This document shows positions 35,165 to 47,239 of a stretch of 64,000 bases of DNA, piece by piece; within the stretch, counting starts at the first letter, position 1; each line of letters begins with the position of its first letter. The position numbers and the translations under genes were made by a program. The notes under the pieces were generated by a model. That model did no database searches. It was given only the letters and a program-made list of their open reading frames with translations, and was not told where the DNA came from. Source of the DNA: Funneliformis mosseae (Eukaryota > Glomeromycota > Glomeromycetes > Glomerales > Glomeraceae); assembly GCA_910592005.1 (NCBI GenBank), contig CAJVPP010000003.1:1-64000 (forward strand), read 5' to 3'.

Positions 35165-37319
35165 ATGTCCGATTATATAAATAAATTTGGTAAAGGAATT
35201 CCGTATCGTGAAGGGAATCCAATTCAACTTCTAAAATACATCAATAACGAATACGGAAAAATTGTATTAAACGACGAAGCCATAAATATCATTAATTCGA
35301 TAGAAGAACCCATTTCTGTCATTGTCGTTGGTATGCGCTCCGACTTACTGAGCATGTTCATCTTGCTAGCATTTGTTTAACCCGCGCAAAACATTTTAAC
35401 CCTTATTTTTTAAAAAAAAAAAAAAAGTGGGTTCATATCGTAGAGGGAAATCATGGTTCGCGAATTTATTGCTCGGTAGACATAATGGATTTCTTTTAGG
35501 TTCGACAGTGGATGGATGTACCCAAGGAATATATATGTGGGATCAACCATTCTACCATGAGGGAAAACGGATTATCGTGTTAGATTGTGAAGGGATCGAC
35601 GATCCCAAACAAAATCAACAATGGGCGATAAGATTATTCGTACTATGTTTAACGATATCTTCAACATTCATTTATAATTTAAATGGTGTTGTTGGTAGGG
35701 AGGACATAGGGAAGCTATTTTTGATGTCCCATTTAACAAAATATATTCAACCTCCTCCCGATTATCAATTTTTACCCAGAATGGTGGTATTACTTAGGGA
35801 TTTCATGTTACAAAATCCCGATGATTTTAGGGATTACTTTTTAAATAGGTTGAGTCAGGTTAATGAGCAAGGTATGTATGTGATATTCTCGTTAGAAAAT
35901 CTCACACAAATTTAATTTTTTATTTGTCATATTAGCGGCAGAAGGTATTAAAAAATATTTCTCCCACTTTGACGTGTTTGCTCTACCGGTAGCGTATTAA
36001 TTCTTATCGGGTAGGGGAGGTTTTTCATAATTTAATGATTTCTAATCCATTATAGATGCCAGCGTCAGACCGTACTCAATTACAAAACTTGGATAAGGTA
36101 TCAACGTCAGATTTGCAATCGGAATTCGTCGAGGAAGCCACTATTTCGATTAATAAGATTTTATCTACCTCGGCACCAAAGTACATCGGTTCATCTACCA
36201 TGTCAGGGGTGCCATTCACGAAATTCCTTCAAGAGTGCGTCAATAAATTAAACGATACATCTGAAACTTCAAATTTTCATTTATCGATTCCGGATGAATA
36301 CGAATCGATTATTGAATACATTGCTCACAAAACCATTGATCATTGCGTTCAAATGTACGTAACGAGTATGAAATTCTTGTTACGATCCGGGAACGACAAT
36401 GATGAAAATGTGCAGCACGTCGAAGTATTTAATTGGACCGACTTTCATGAAATTCACCTAAATGTTTTTAATCAAGTTGAAACAGAATTTTTCAAAAGGA
36501 TTATCGGAGATGAAATTCAGATAAAGAATTATGAACGCGATTTAAATAAATTGATCGGGAGAGAATTTGAAGAATTTCGTAGAATAAATTCCGAATCTTT
36601 ATACGAGTTGAACATAGAATTGGCTAAAGAATTATGGGATAGAAACGTAAAGGTTGGTCTCGACAAAGATAACCGCTTTGAGGTAAGGTTTTTCCTTTTC
36701 CCTTTTTTTTTTTTTTAACCCTTTAAACAGAAATTGTATTAACGAATTTTTTACGTAGTCCCATGAAGATTTCGATAATGCGATCGCAGTTTTTGAGAGA
36801 GAGGTATTAGATACCTTAATAGACTGTCCGGAAACGGAAAAGATAATGGCAAGATTTAAATCTCAGGAATATCAAGATGCGATTACAATACTAAAATCGC
36901 TCGGAATTCTCAAAGGCGAATTGGCAGATCAAATCAAATCAATGCAAGAAACTGAACAACGATACTTGGAATGTGCTTCCGAGGAAAAAGAATTGCAAAT
37001 TAAATATGATAAATTGAAATCTGAACATGAACAAGTTGAACTTCGACTTAAAAATAAAATTCGAGAATTAGATGAAAATCTCGAACGTCAAAATGTTACA
37101 AACGTTGAATTATTACAACAAATTCAGAATAATCGTGATGAATCTCTAACCATGTTACTAAGTGAAAAGGAATCAGAATTGGAAGCGACAAAGAAAAAAA
37201 TCGAGGAAATTAAACGAAGCAGAGAACATTGGATAAGGATTATTGGAACCCTTACACCTATAATTCAAATAGGATTTAAAATTGTTGGTTCTATCTTCTT
37301 GAGTCAATATAAGTTGTGA
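35165..37319 (+). CDS. GB1/RHD3-type guanylate-binding GTPase
   Basis: Five exons (35165-35330, 35428-35871, 35936-35988, 36056-36682, 36759-37319) give 616 residues. The G domain has the P-loop GSYRRGKS at 57-64, switch threonine in GCTQG near 87, DCEG at 108-111, and the RD motif of the guanylate-binding/atlastin family (LLRDF, 179-180). A long helical region follows, then a predicted coiled coil from about 455 to 590 (EKELQIKYDKLKSEHEQVEL and similar). The last 30 residues include IIGTLTPIIQIGFKIVGSIF, a possible membrane-associating tail. Family members hydrolyse GTP while dimerising, often at membranes. In fungi with no interferon system the role is unclear. The ATG chosen is the first true ATG, and an upstream in-frame TTG was ignored. 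Confidence 0.9.
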
Positions 37320-37592
37320 TTTTTTTTTTTTTTTGTTCTTTGTACATAAGTTTGTATATTTTTTCACGTTCAGACGTGATTTACATGGAATTTGCTGTTA
37401 GTTCCACAACGTGCTGGGTTCTTTTTAAATCTTTAAATTTTCAATATAAACAGAAAATTCGATCAAAATCTTATCAATTAAATTTTTAAATGTGAAACAA
37501 ATAAAGGTGGGCAAAACAAAAATAAATTTTATTTTAAAAAAATTAGTTTTATAGTTTAAAAATGTAGAAAATAGATCACGTTTATTACAATA
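37320..37592. other. GTPase 3' flank
   Basis: A poly(T) follows the stop codon directly. An AAATAAA at about 37500 is a possible poly(A) signal. No gene. Confidence 0.45.
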
Positions 37593-37749
37593 TGGGAGGG
37601 TTTCTAGGAAAATCAGGTTCCGAGAAATTTTTCACTTAAATTAAGAGCTTAATACATTTTAATCTAATAACATCAAAAACTAAAATGCAATAAAAATCTC
37701 AATTTTGTTAAAAAATTCCCGGAACCTGATTTTCCTAGCAATCAACCCA
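37593..37749 (+). mobile_element. 157-bp MITE, family M1, intact copy among genes
   Basis: Ends TGGGAGGGTTTCTAGG and the reverse-complement-like CCTAGCAATCAACCCA form TIRs with the shared core CTAGGAAAATCAGGTTCC. The flanking dinucleotide is TA on both sides (37591-37592, 37750-37751). It retains CpG-containing CCCGGAACC, which is lost in the copy at 11.5 kb. There is no ORF. It sits between the GTPase and LRR genes, about 270 bases after the GTPase stop. Confidence 0.9.
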
Positions 37750-38060
37750 TATGATAATCACAGCATGTTTTCATGATTATCGATTACCATTTGGCGTAAA
37801 AGGGAAAGAGATTATACATTTGTAATAAAATATTCCCAAATCGTTTTTGCTTCTCAAATTAGATAAGCACCGTGACATGGAAACTCTCTGTTTGTGACCA
37901 TAAGAAGATTTAACTGATAAGTCCAAGAAAAATCCATTTATATTAGACCAAAAAAAAAATAAAAAAAGTTTTTTAAAATTTTTTCTTTTTTTTTTTTTTA
38001 AAAAAATAAAAAATAAAATAAATTTAAAATTCATAATTTCATTTTCAAAATTCAAAATTC
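37750..38060. other. LRR gene 5' flank
   Basis: This is a 311-bp spacer. The distal part is mixed sequence. The proximal 110 bp is T/A-rich, with poly(T) and AAATAAA words just before the ATG. No other gene. Confidence 0.45.
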
Positions 38061-39290
38061 ATGGCTCGACCAACAAGAAATCCTCCTTCTACAGCTTCGA
38101 CAAAACCTCAAGAATACCCTGTAACACTTCATAATTCAACATTAAATGGACAACTCTTAACATCTTTATTACCATGGCAAACCATTTCATATTTACAATA
38201 TTTTAGACACAGTGGAAGGTTTACATTTCGTTATGAAGGAATCTCCAAACTTGAATCATTAAATGATTTGTTGGTTCATTTATCTCGTAATCGGAATGAA
38301 TATTTGATTTCGGGAAATACAATGAAAAATCCTGGATCGGTTTATAGGTTTAAACTACCGACGATTTGTTTAATTTGTCATGAAGTTGGTCATGAACCTG
38401 AAAGTTGTAACGTTATCGATATAATTCTCTCGAGAAGAATGTTAAATCATCAAGAGATTGATGTTATGATCAATCGTATCTTAGAATTTAATCGTCCTAT
38501 AAGGAAAATTTCTCTGAGGTTTAATCAAGTTGGTAATGAAGGAGCGAAATCTATTGCGAAACTCATTGAACAAAATAATTCTCTTACCGAATTGAACTTA
38601 GGTGATACCAAGATTAATGATGATGGTATTTTATTAATCGTTGACGCTTTAAAGAAAAATCGTTCTATAAAAAAATTGATTTTGGAAAATAATGACATTG
38701 GTGATAAAGGTTTATCTGCTATCGCGGATTTATTAAAGATAAATAAGGTTTTAAAAAATATTGATCTGTCTCAATTAAATTCTGAGGTTTCTCTCGAATT
38801 CTTGAAAAAACTAGATGAAGCTTTATTACACAACACAAATTTAGTTTACGTTAATTTCAATACTAAAGGTTTACATTTACAACCCGGTGTGAACTTTTCA
38901 AAATTCGATTCGCTGTATTTACTAAAATCCTCTCATCGAGTTTCGATCCCTGCTCATTTAGACGGAAGGAAAATTCAATTGTATTCAAGCATTTTAAATT
39001 ACTTTCATCAAAATCGTATATTTGATTCATTCTCAACGGTCTCTATTATTGAATTAATGAGTAAGGCGAGAATTTTATTATTAAATAATCTCAACTCTAA
39101 TGTTTTAGTAAAAGTTCCTTCTGAGGTTTGGATACAAATATTTAGAGATTTTGGTGAAGAAAAAGGGTTATCTAAAAGACATGTTGATATGATCGTCAAG
39201 TATTCTAGTACTAGATCTACCCTTTCTAAAGATGTAACCAAACGAAAATTTTTAGAATCAGTTTATACAAACAATTTTGTTTTGGAATAA
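38061..39290 (+). CDS. Leucine-rich repeat (RNI-like) protein with an N-terminal CCHC knuckle
   Basis: Single exon, 409 residues. Residues about 103-116 read CLICHEVGHEPESC, an exact CX2CX4HX4C zinc-knuckle spacing. From about 145 to 265 there are four ribonuclease-inhibitor-type LRRs of about 28 residues (for example NEGAKSIAKLIEQNNSLTEL, then NDDGILLIVDALKKNRSIKK and GDKGLSAIADLLKINKVLKN). The start region (30-100) and the C-terminal 130 residues show no motif I know. No signal peptide or membrane segment is present, so an intracellular binding protein is likely. LRRs of this type bind proteins, and knuckles usually bind single-stranded nucleic acid. How the two act together is unknown. ATG at 38061 directly follows an A-rich leader. 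It converges with the hydrolase gene to its right. Confidence 0.82.
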   Translation: MARPTRNPPSTASTKPQEYPVTLHNSTLNGQLLTSLLPWQTISYLQYFRHSGRFTFRYEGISKLESLNDLLVHLSRNRNEYLISGNTMKNPGSVYRFKLPTICLICHEVGHEPESCNVIDIILSRRMLNHQEIDVMINRILEFNRPIRKISLRFNQVGNEGAKSIAKLIEQNNSLTELNLGDTKINDDGILLIVDALKKNRSIKKLILENNDIGDKGLSAIADLLKINKVLKNIDLSQLNSEVSLEFLKKLDEALLHNTNLVYVNFNTKGLHLQPGVNFSKFDSLYLLKSSHRVSIPAHLDGRKIQLYSSILNYFHQNRIFDSFSTVSIIELMSKARILLLNNLNSNVLVKVPSEVWIQIFRDFGEEKGLSKRHVDMIVKYSSTRSTLSKDVTKRKFLESVYTNNFVLE

Positions 39291-39535
39291 TTTTCTTGCG
39301 ATCATTGGTTAATTAATCAAAATCTTGTAAAATATCCAAAAAAAAAAAAAAATTTTTTTTTTCGTGTAAAATAAAATTTATCCTTTGTAATTATTACATA
39401 TAATTTAGTGTGACTTATTAAATTTTATTGAGACACACCGAAGTTAAATCGCCAATGATCAAACTATGATTGATCAAATTAAAAAAAAAAAATTTTTTCC
39501 CATCCTATAAGCGAAACGTTAATTGCCGCGAGATT
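39291..39535. terminator. Convergent 3' flanks of LRR and hydrolase genes
   Basis: This is a 245-bp AT-rich stretch with two A/T homopolymers (39340-39361, 39481-39496) between two convergent stop codons. It contains AATAAA-like words on both strands. It is probably the shared 3' end region. Confidence 0.4.
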
Positions 39536-42324
39536 TCATTTATTAACGACGTAACTTGGAGCAACCAAGAAAGTATATACAATACCTTCCAACCCAACAC
39601 CTTTAACTTTTCTACTCAGTTTTGTTCTTCTTTCCTTTGCTCTTTTACCAAAGACTATAATGTCTCGTAAATCATCTACCAACAATCTATTCAAATTAAA
39701 AAAGTTATGTCTAATCTTGTGCATATTAACATCCAATTGCGTTGTATCAATCAAATCAACATTTAAAAATTTTCCATCACGACATTTCATGTCACGTGTA
39801 TGTCTTCCCAAACTTTTTTCACGTTCAAAGATTTCCCCTATTTTCAATGCAAAATCTCTTTCATTTGAATATATTGTAATATGATCACAATATCTATTCA
39901 AATTAGCATAATCTTGATTAAGGAATTTATTTAAAGAGGTATCAGGATTAAGCAAAGTAACCGTCGATAATTTCATTAATGTTCCCTCCGGATCTTGACC
40001 TTTACCTGAACTTTTCATTTGAAAAATTTCTTCAAATACTCTTGCATATTGAAGTGCCAACATACAACCCATCGAATGACTCAATATATGTACTGCGCAA
40101 AATCCTGCATCGCGAAGGTCTTGTAAAAATGTCAGAAAATCTAAACAGCATTAGAAATGGACATTATATGTAAAATTAATTAACGTAAAAGTTCCTTGCT
40201 AATAATAGAATTTAGAAAAAATTATATTTACCATTAATCGCTTCTTCCGAAGATGCTTGCTTTTTGACTCCAAAATACCACAAAGAATTCGTACTCGCTG
40301 GTGAGAACACAAAGGGTTTTATGTAACTAGGAAAATCGGCCAATGCAAGAAACTGTCCAAATGTTTCCAAGGCAAACTTTGACGGACAATTGAACCCATG
40401 TATGAAAACGACACATTCCTAGTGAAAAATAAAAATTTCCCTTTGAATATTAACAATATATATATATAAATAGTTTTTTCTTAAAAATAATAATAATAAT
40501 AATAAAATCAAAGTAAGAACATATCTTACCAATAAACCCTCGCAATGTCCCGATGCACTAGTGGTGCCATATGGTCTCCAGCCGTCTATTTTGAGAGTAT
40601 ACTCGATATTAAAATGATCACTTGTTTCCTTAGGAACCCTTCTTACAACTACCTCATTACGTGAGGTACTTTTATCAATGGGGTAATACCCTGTAATCGC
40701 AAATCCTTCATCTTTCATTCTAATTATCACTGACGATTGCGTCACATCATTGGAATCAAAATCAGGTCCCATGGAGGCAACAAATGTTGTCAAATATTCC
40801 AAACAATCATTCATCGTTAATTTATTTGATTCTTCATCGAATTTTTGTGGAATTAATAATGTGGATCGTGGAAGATGCTTTAAATATTTGCCAGAAACAG
40901 AGCACTCAACAGAAGCAACTATTATATCTAATCCACTTTTATAGGGTCTAGGGTAAAACCTCCATTCATCCCACGGAGTATATCTATTTTTTACAAGTCC
41001 AACTCGAACCGCATGAAACGCGTCTCCTGTACCTGTGCCTCTTGCCTGAAAGGGTCCAACAGGCATTCCGTCTAATATAGGATAGAAAATATTTTAAAAA
41101 ATGATTTTCTAGGTGTATTTATGCATGATTAAGATATTTCTAAGTTTACCTTCCCAAATACCTGAAAGAATGAAGAATAATTCAATTTTGAATATTAGAA
41201 TAAGATAATTTGAAATTTGAAAATGACGAATTATTATCATGAGGACTTACCTTTTAAACACTCTCCATCAAATGAATCATCAACCCATTCACCGCGTCCG
41301 TGAGGTCGGCCTTCGGCATTAACCTCACCAACATAAGTTACAAGTCCATGCCTTAAACAAAGGCTATAACTTTCCCAGGCGAAATAATGAAAAATTCCAA
41401 CGGCATCTCCTTTATAGGAACCAATATAATTTGATTGTATTATTCTCCACCACCATATTGTGTCCAACCATTTAACATCCCTAACTATACGTGGATAAAC
41501 ATAGCGAATAATGAACCAAATTAGCAACGTCAAGCCTTCAACGGAGGAAAGAATTATTATCACAATTCGTGTCGTACGAGTTTGTGCAGGACCCTTGTCG
41601 TCAGGCGTGAGCGAACCTCGATTTATAACCAAAAGAATTATAGTAGCAATTGCTAACCTATGTAATGATGAATCATAAATTAAAAAAAGGTACATTCGCG
41701 ATAAAATTAAGGATCTTATAATACTGATTAGGAATTTTACCAATAAAAACACCATCTTACGACTTCGGTTATCTATAAACATCAACGAAGAATGAGTTTT
41801 AACCGGCATTACCATATACGGTGGTGAAATGAAGATCCCGAATAAACCGACCTTATAATAAACGTACATCAACAAAGAAACTGCCACCACGAAAGTCGCG
41901 AATTCTGGCCATCTTTTCCATGTGCTAACGTTCTCTAAAGGATTTAATATCGCATAAATATAAATTTGCAAGATGTTTAATATTATTAATTTTAGTCCAA
42001 CTTACTTAATAAACCACCAATTCCGGCCCCAATCAATGATAAATATAATAACATAAACATGATAAACCAAAATACTCTTGTATATGATCGTCTTCGATAT
42101 CGACCTCTAACTTGTCTCTCAGATTTACGATAAGCCATTATTCGAAATGTATTACTTATTTCTTGTGGCGTTAAAACGCGTGTTCGATTTGAACTATTGC
42201 TGCCTATAAAATTGGTATCAATTGTATCAATTGGATTCATTCCTTTCTTATAATTTATATCTACCTTTGATGAATTTGAATGAATTTGTGTGTATCTATT
42301 TTCCATACTTTGTTGAGAAGTCAT
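39536..42324 (-). CDS. Multi-pass membrane MORN and DUF900-like alpha/beta hydrolase
   Basis: Six exons (42324-42006, 41934-41251, 41161-41150, 41071-40530, 40418-40232, 40140-39536), all GT-AG, give 782 residues. Exon 3 is only 12 bases. After a polar N-terminus with an RGRYRRRSYTR basic patch come a membrane segment at about 84-106 and three to four more in exon 2. About residues 300-350 contain MORN-like repeats (YVGEVNAEGRPHGRGEW, then CLKGIWEDGMPVGPFQARG). The C-terminal third is a serine hydrolase: VVFIHGFN oxyanion segment near 523-530, nucleophile Ser604 in SHSMG, probable Asp677 in SNERDFAL, and His726 in RHNFFN. This pattern is that of the DUF900/YjfP-like lipase-fold group of unknown function. 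A membrane-tethered lipase or esterase is the likeliest role. Substrate unknown. It shares a 562-bp divergent promoter region with Sas10. Confidence 0.82.
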
Positions 42325-42886
42325 GATAAATTATAAAAAGGCTTATCGGACGAAAATGACATTCCGGGTGTGTCTTATTTATATTTGTGATGGCTAAGTT
42401 AATTTATCACAAGTCATAATGACGTTTTGCGATTTTCTGATTGCATTAAAACAGGATATTATTCTTGTCATACAATCTTTCGAATAATCCCTCGCGTGTT
42501 TCTCATATTCTCAAAAAACAGTGGAATGGGCACTTCCTTCTTTCCTTTTTCTCGTGTATATATATATAAATATTTTTACACAATGGTATTCTTGGTTCAA
42601 GGCCATTATTATCATTTTTTTTTTTTAACGACTTGCCCGAAATAAAAAAAAATGTAATCAAAATTAGAGTAATTTTATTTTACTCTTGAACTTGTTAACC
42701 CTAAATCTTTAATTCGTTATTATCTAGTATAAGCAGATTATAAAATATTTGTACAACAATGAAAAAAGTGACGATCATTTATCACGTAATTGATATAAAG
42801 CTCCCGATTATCCAAAAAAAATTTTAATTTATTCTATTTAATTTTATTTTTATTTTATTTTTATTTCTTTTTTGAAAATTTTTGCA
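42325..42886. promoter_or_regulatory. Divergent promoter region, hydrolase and Sas10 genes
   Basis: 562 bp between two divergent start codons. It includes a TATATATATAAATA run near 42555-42570, poly(T) near 42620, and a T/A-rich tract just before the Sas10 ATG. No defined factor site can be named. Confidence 0.4.
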
Positions 42887-45534
42887 ATGGGTAGAAAAAA
42901 AAAAACTTTTCATAAACCTTCAATTCAAATCGAAACTGGTAATGATAGATATGATAACCAGGCTGGTAGAATAAAGGCCATAAATACATGGGATGATATT
43001 GAACATGATTCCGAAGATGATTGTAATTTATCTTATTAAGCTCACGAGTCATATTTATTAAAATCGAATTCGATTCGATTATATGATATATTATTTAATA
43101 ATCATTGATCAATTAAATTAGATCATGAAAGGAGAGGAAAAATTTTAATAGATGACAGTCAAAAACAAGGTAATTAATACAATCTTATTCTTTTTTATAT
43201 TTTAAATAATTCTAACTAATTTATTTTATAGAAGAATCCGAATCATCTGAAGAAGAAGTATTTGCTTTACAAACTGGTGATACATCATCTGAAGAAGACG
43301 ATGAAAATCAAGAAGACGATTTAATGTCTTCAGACGATAATGATGATGTCGATGATTTTGATTCACAGACTTGGGGTACTCGTAAAATGAATTATTATGA
43401 TGCGGATGATTTATCTGATTTTGATGAAGCAAAAGAAGAGGAGGAAGAAGCTTTAAGATTGCAAAAGAAAAGGATAAGTAAAATGTCCGAAGAAGATTTC
43501 TTTGATGAAGACATTGGATCTGCTTCAAAAAAAGATACGGTAAATAATTCATTCCTTCATTTTTATTGTATTATTTTCTTGATTATTTATTTTTTTTAAT
43601 ATAATTAAATAAAAAATTAGGATAAAGAGAATGAAAAAAAACTCATGGAAAGACTTAACCAAGAGGTTAAAAAAATATCACTTGAATCCAAAGGGTAGGT
43701 AACATCTCGTTATAATCAAATTTCACCAATTAAAATTCTTGATATTAATTTCTCTTGATTGGTTAATCAAAAATTTTTTAAGTGAAATCCAACCGGAAAT
43801 TATGAATAAAGATCATTATTCAAACCTTTCCAGAACCGAAATTATAGAAATATTACAGGATGAATCACCTGAGCTTCTTGAGTTATTAAACGAATTTAAA
43901 GAAAAACTTTCGATACTCAAGAATACGTTAACACCTATATTAGAAAAGTAATAAATTTTTTATGGAGTGATATTAAATTTAATTTCATAACTAATATGTT
44001 AATATATTGAATTTAGGGCCAAGAAAAGGAACATTAAAGATGATCCAGCCATGAAAATTTTATCTATAAAATATCATACATTGTTTAATTATCTTACCAA
44101 TATCTCCTTTTACCTTTTCTTGAGATCGTCTGAAACGCGTCATTTACGAACGCATCCTGTAATTGACGCGCTTGTAGACATCAGAACAACTTGGGACAAA
44201 TTAGAGATCTTAGAAAGTAAAATGGAAGATGTAATTAACGAGTTTATCGATAAGTTAGAAACAGATGAACAAATCGATCAAAATGATATGGCGGTCTCAG
44301 GTTTTTAATTTAAGAGTTATTTGTGATTAATTTATATTATGGTTTTTATATTAATACTTTAAATATATGTAGAAGTGTTAGTTGATGAAATAATTAAGCA
44401 ACCACATAAATCAATTGATTTAAAAGTTAAGAAAGTTAAAACTAAAAAGTCAAAGGAAAAAAATGAATCGATAGAATCCAGCCCTCAGAAAAAATCAGAT
44501 AAAGAAAAGTCAATAAAGAAAAAAACTAAGGAATCAAATAAGATAAAATCTCAACAATTAGATGAAGTTATGAGCGAAGAAAGTGATAATGAGAACATAG
44601 ATGATCAACCAAACATTGCGGTTACATTGATTGAACCAGAATTTGTGAGCCTCAAGGGCAAGAAAAAAAAGCGTAAAAGAGTACATAGTTTAATTATTTT
44701 TATATATGATATTTATAAATATTTATTTATTTATTTATTGATATTTATTCAAATTTAGGAGGATACGGATTTAGGAGATTTGGATGCTTTAGATGATGTG
44801 GATGCTAATGATAAGACACAAAAAAGAAAATCACTGCGTCATCATATTGCAAAGATTGATCAGGTTCCTATTTATTTATATATATGTCTAAAAAAAAAAA
44901 ATTGAAATTAACTAGTATCAACTGAATATAGACTTTAGCTAAGCGCGAAAAGGCGATTCGTCTTAGTGGGGATACTGATATACCTTATAAAGATAAGGAT
45001 AAGAGTGTTAAACCAGTAAATAATCAGAATGATGGTGACGATTTGGATGATTTAGATTGGAATGATGATGATGAAAAGATAGCAAACGATATTGAAAACG
45101 GAGGTGAAGAAGATGCATTCTATTTAACAGTGCAGAAAGCTAAGAAAGCTAAAGAGGAACAAAAGAAATTGGAACACGAACAGTTGGTCAAGAACAATAA
45201 GTAAGAAAATATGCTTTTTTTTATGTCTGATTCAAATCATAATGGAAATATTTACATATGCTATAAAATCCATAGAGTTGTATATGAAGAAGACATACTT
45301 CCCGATGGTTCTAAACGGCAGATTAATTATCAGATACTCAAGAATAAAGGTCTTATACCACATCGTAAGAAAGAACAACGCAATCCACGCGTAAAGCATC
45401 GTAATAGATACGAGAAGGCAAAGAAAAGAATCAAAAGTTTCAAAAGAGTTGTGGTTCAACAAGAAGGATCTTACGGTGGTGAGAAGACTGGTATTAAACC
45501 TAAATTGTCAAGAAGCATTAAATTTGGTACGTAA
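42887..45534 (+). CDS. SAS10: Sas10/Utp3, small-subunit processome protein
   Basis: Ten exons (42887-43022, 43122-43169, 43232-43539, 43621-43694, 43783-43947, 44017-44300, 44373-44680, 44759-44863, 44932-45200, 45276-45534) give 651 residues. Every junction keeps frame. It starts MGRKKKTFHKP. A long acidic region follows (to about 150). Then comes the Sas10/Utp3 domain (about 190-320: HYSNLSRTEIIEILQDESPE, then LTNISFYLFLRSSE and THPVIDALVDIR). A Lys/Ser/acid linker leads to the Sas10 C-terminal domain (about 570-645: DGSKRQINYQILKNKGL, RKKEQRNPRVKHRNRYEKAK, GSYGGEKTGIKPKLSR). In yeast this protein acts in the 90S pre-ribosome for 18S rRNA maturation in the nucleolus. Short AT-rich introns are typical of the neighbourhood. 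Confidence 0.93.
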
Positions 45535-46759
45535 AACTAAATCTTTCTTGTTTATGAATATTTTTTAAATATAATATTAATTATTTTTTTGGACCTCAGA
45601 ATGAATACTTTTATTTTTGGACATTTAAACTTCATTTATGTACACATCCCAAAAGGAAAAAAAAGATTTACAATAATAATTGAAATGATGTTTAATATAA
45701 AAAATGCATTAAAACATGAAATTCTAATATCTACGTTCGGGTTTAAATAAACTGATTTTGTTTTATTTTAACATTTTATTATCATATCAATTAGCGTAAT
45801 AAAATCATGTGATGAATAAAGAAAATGAAATTATTATAAGGAGCTTATTTTTGGAAATACTGTATATAGTGTAAATGCTTCTTATAACTTTAGAAAGAAA
45901 ATCTTTTGAAATAAAATATTAGTATCAAAAAAAAAAAAATGATTTTTCTTTTCTAAATATCAAAAACTATTCTTTTATTAACTGTTTTCTTTCTATATTA
46001 TAAAATAAGTATTTCTATTTGCAATCTAATAATGCTAACAAATTGTCTTTATAATATAAACATATTATATGATCTTTATATGTTTGTTTATTTAAAAATT
46101 TATTATATATGGGTAAAAAAGAGGAAAATCTAAATGTTGATAAAATTTTTTTTATTGATCCATTTGATTAATCACAGTTATACGCTCAAAATTAGATTAG
46201 AAACTAAAATTCTTTTTTTAAATGAAAAAATTTTTCATACGAAACTAACCAGAATTATTATAAAAGAATTTAAAATAATTAATTTTTCAATTATAAAATT
46301 AAACTTATTTATATAAATTCTTTAATTATGAAAATCATATAATTAATTTGATTCAATTCTAATATAATTTATTTTAATTTATAATAAATAATGGTTTTTA
46401 TTATAATCAAATAAATTTGTCAATCAGATTTTTTATTTTATTAAAGATATTTATTTAAATTATTTTTTAAATATTTAAATTTAAATATTTTAATTTATTA
46501 ATTTATAATAAATATATTTATTTAAATTTCTAAAAAATTTTTTAACCTTAAATCAAATTTAAAATTTAAAAAAAAAGTTATTTTAAAATTATAGATTTTA
46601 ATAAATATTATTAATTTATATAATCAAAAATTTTATTGAAATTTAAATAAATAAATATTATATTATAAAAATTTTTTAATTATTATCTGAAACATAATGG
46701 AAAACTTTTCAATTATATATGAGACTATGTAATATTTGTCAGTCACTATGTAAAAATGT
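45535..46759. other. Sas10 3' flank grading into AT-rich compartment
   Basis: The first 400 bases look like a normal 3' flank, with mixed composition and AATAAA words. From about 46.1 kb the sequence becomes almost pure A/T. A 60-codon frame at 46134-46316 is an Ile/Leu/Lys-rich product of that bias and was not accepted. Confidence 0.5.
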
Positions 46760-47239
46760 TCAATTAAATTTCAGAATCAGATATAATAATCAATATTACA
46801 TAATTAAGTGATAATAATAAAAATCAGTGTTACTTAAATCAGTATTACAAAATTAGTGTACAGTCAATCTTCTCTAAATACATATACTAAATATTTTTCT
46901 CTAAATGCATGTTCTCATTTAATTTTAAGTATTATCAACATTGAAAATTTGTCTTAGAAAAATAATTTACAAAGTTATTAAAATTAATTTTATGTAGATT
47001 ATATTAAGAAAGATCTTGATCAATATACTGCATTAAAAAGTTAGGCTGATTTATTTAATTAGAAAAATTTGCAAAATTTATCTAATTCACCTGATTTATT
47101 TTGATTGGCTTATTTATTAAATTCTTTACATATTTATTATTTTTATTATAATTATTATTTTTATTATTTTTTTTATTTTTATAATCATTATATTTTATCT
47201 TTTATTTTATATTTCTATTTTATTATTTTTATTATTATT
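46760..47239. other. AT-rich spacer with short repeated words
   Basis: Words such as CTCTAAATACATAT and CTCTAAATGCATG recur here and again at 47720-47790, on both sides of the LTR-like repeat. No gene. Confidence 0.4.

Noticed and set aside
34964..35227. 87-codon minus-strand frame over the GTPase first exon
   Set aside because: It overlaps the GTPase start and is Phe/Lys-rich without motifs.
43226..43552. 108-codon minus-strand frame, and other antisense frames inside Sas10, the hydrolase and LRR genes
   Set aside because: They lie opposite exons with strong domain evidence and have skewed His/Leu/Asn composition typical of shadow frames.
46134..46316. 60-codon frame rich in Ile, Leu, Lys and Phe
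   Set aside because: The composition is exactly that expected from near-pure A/T sequence. No motif or neighbour supports it.
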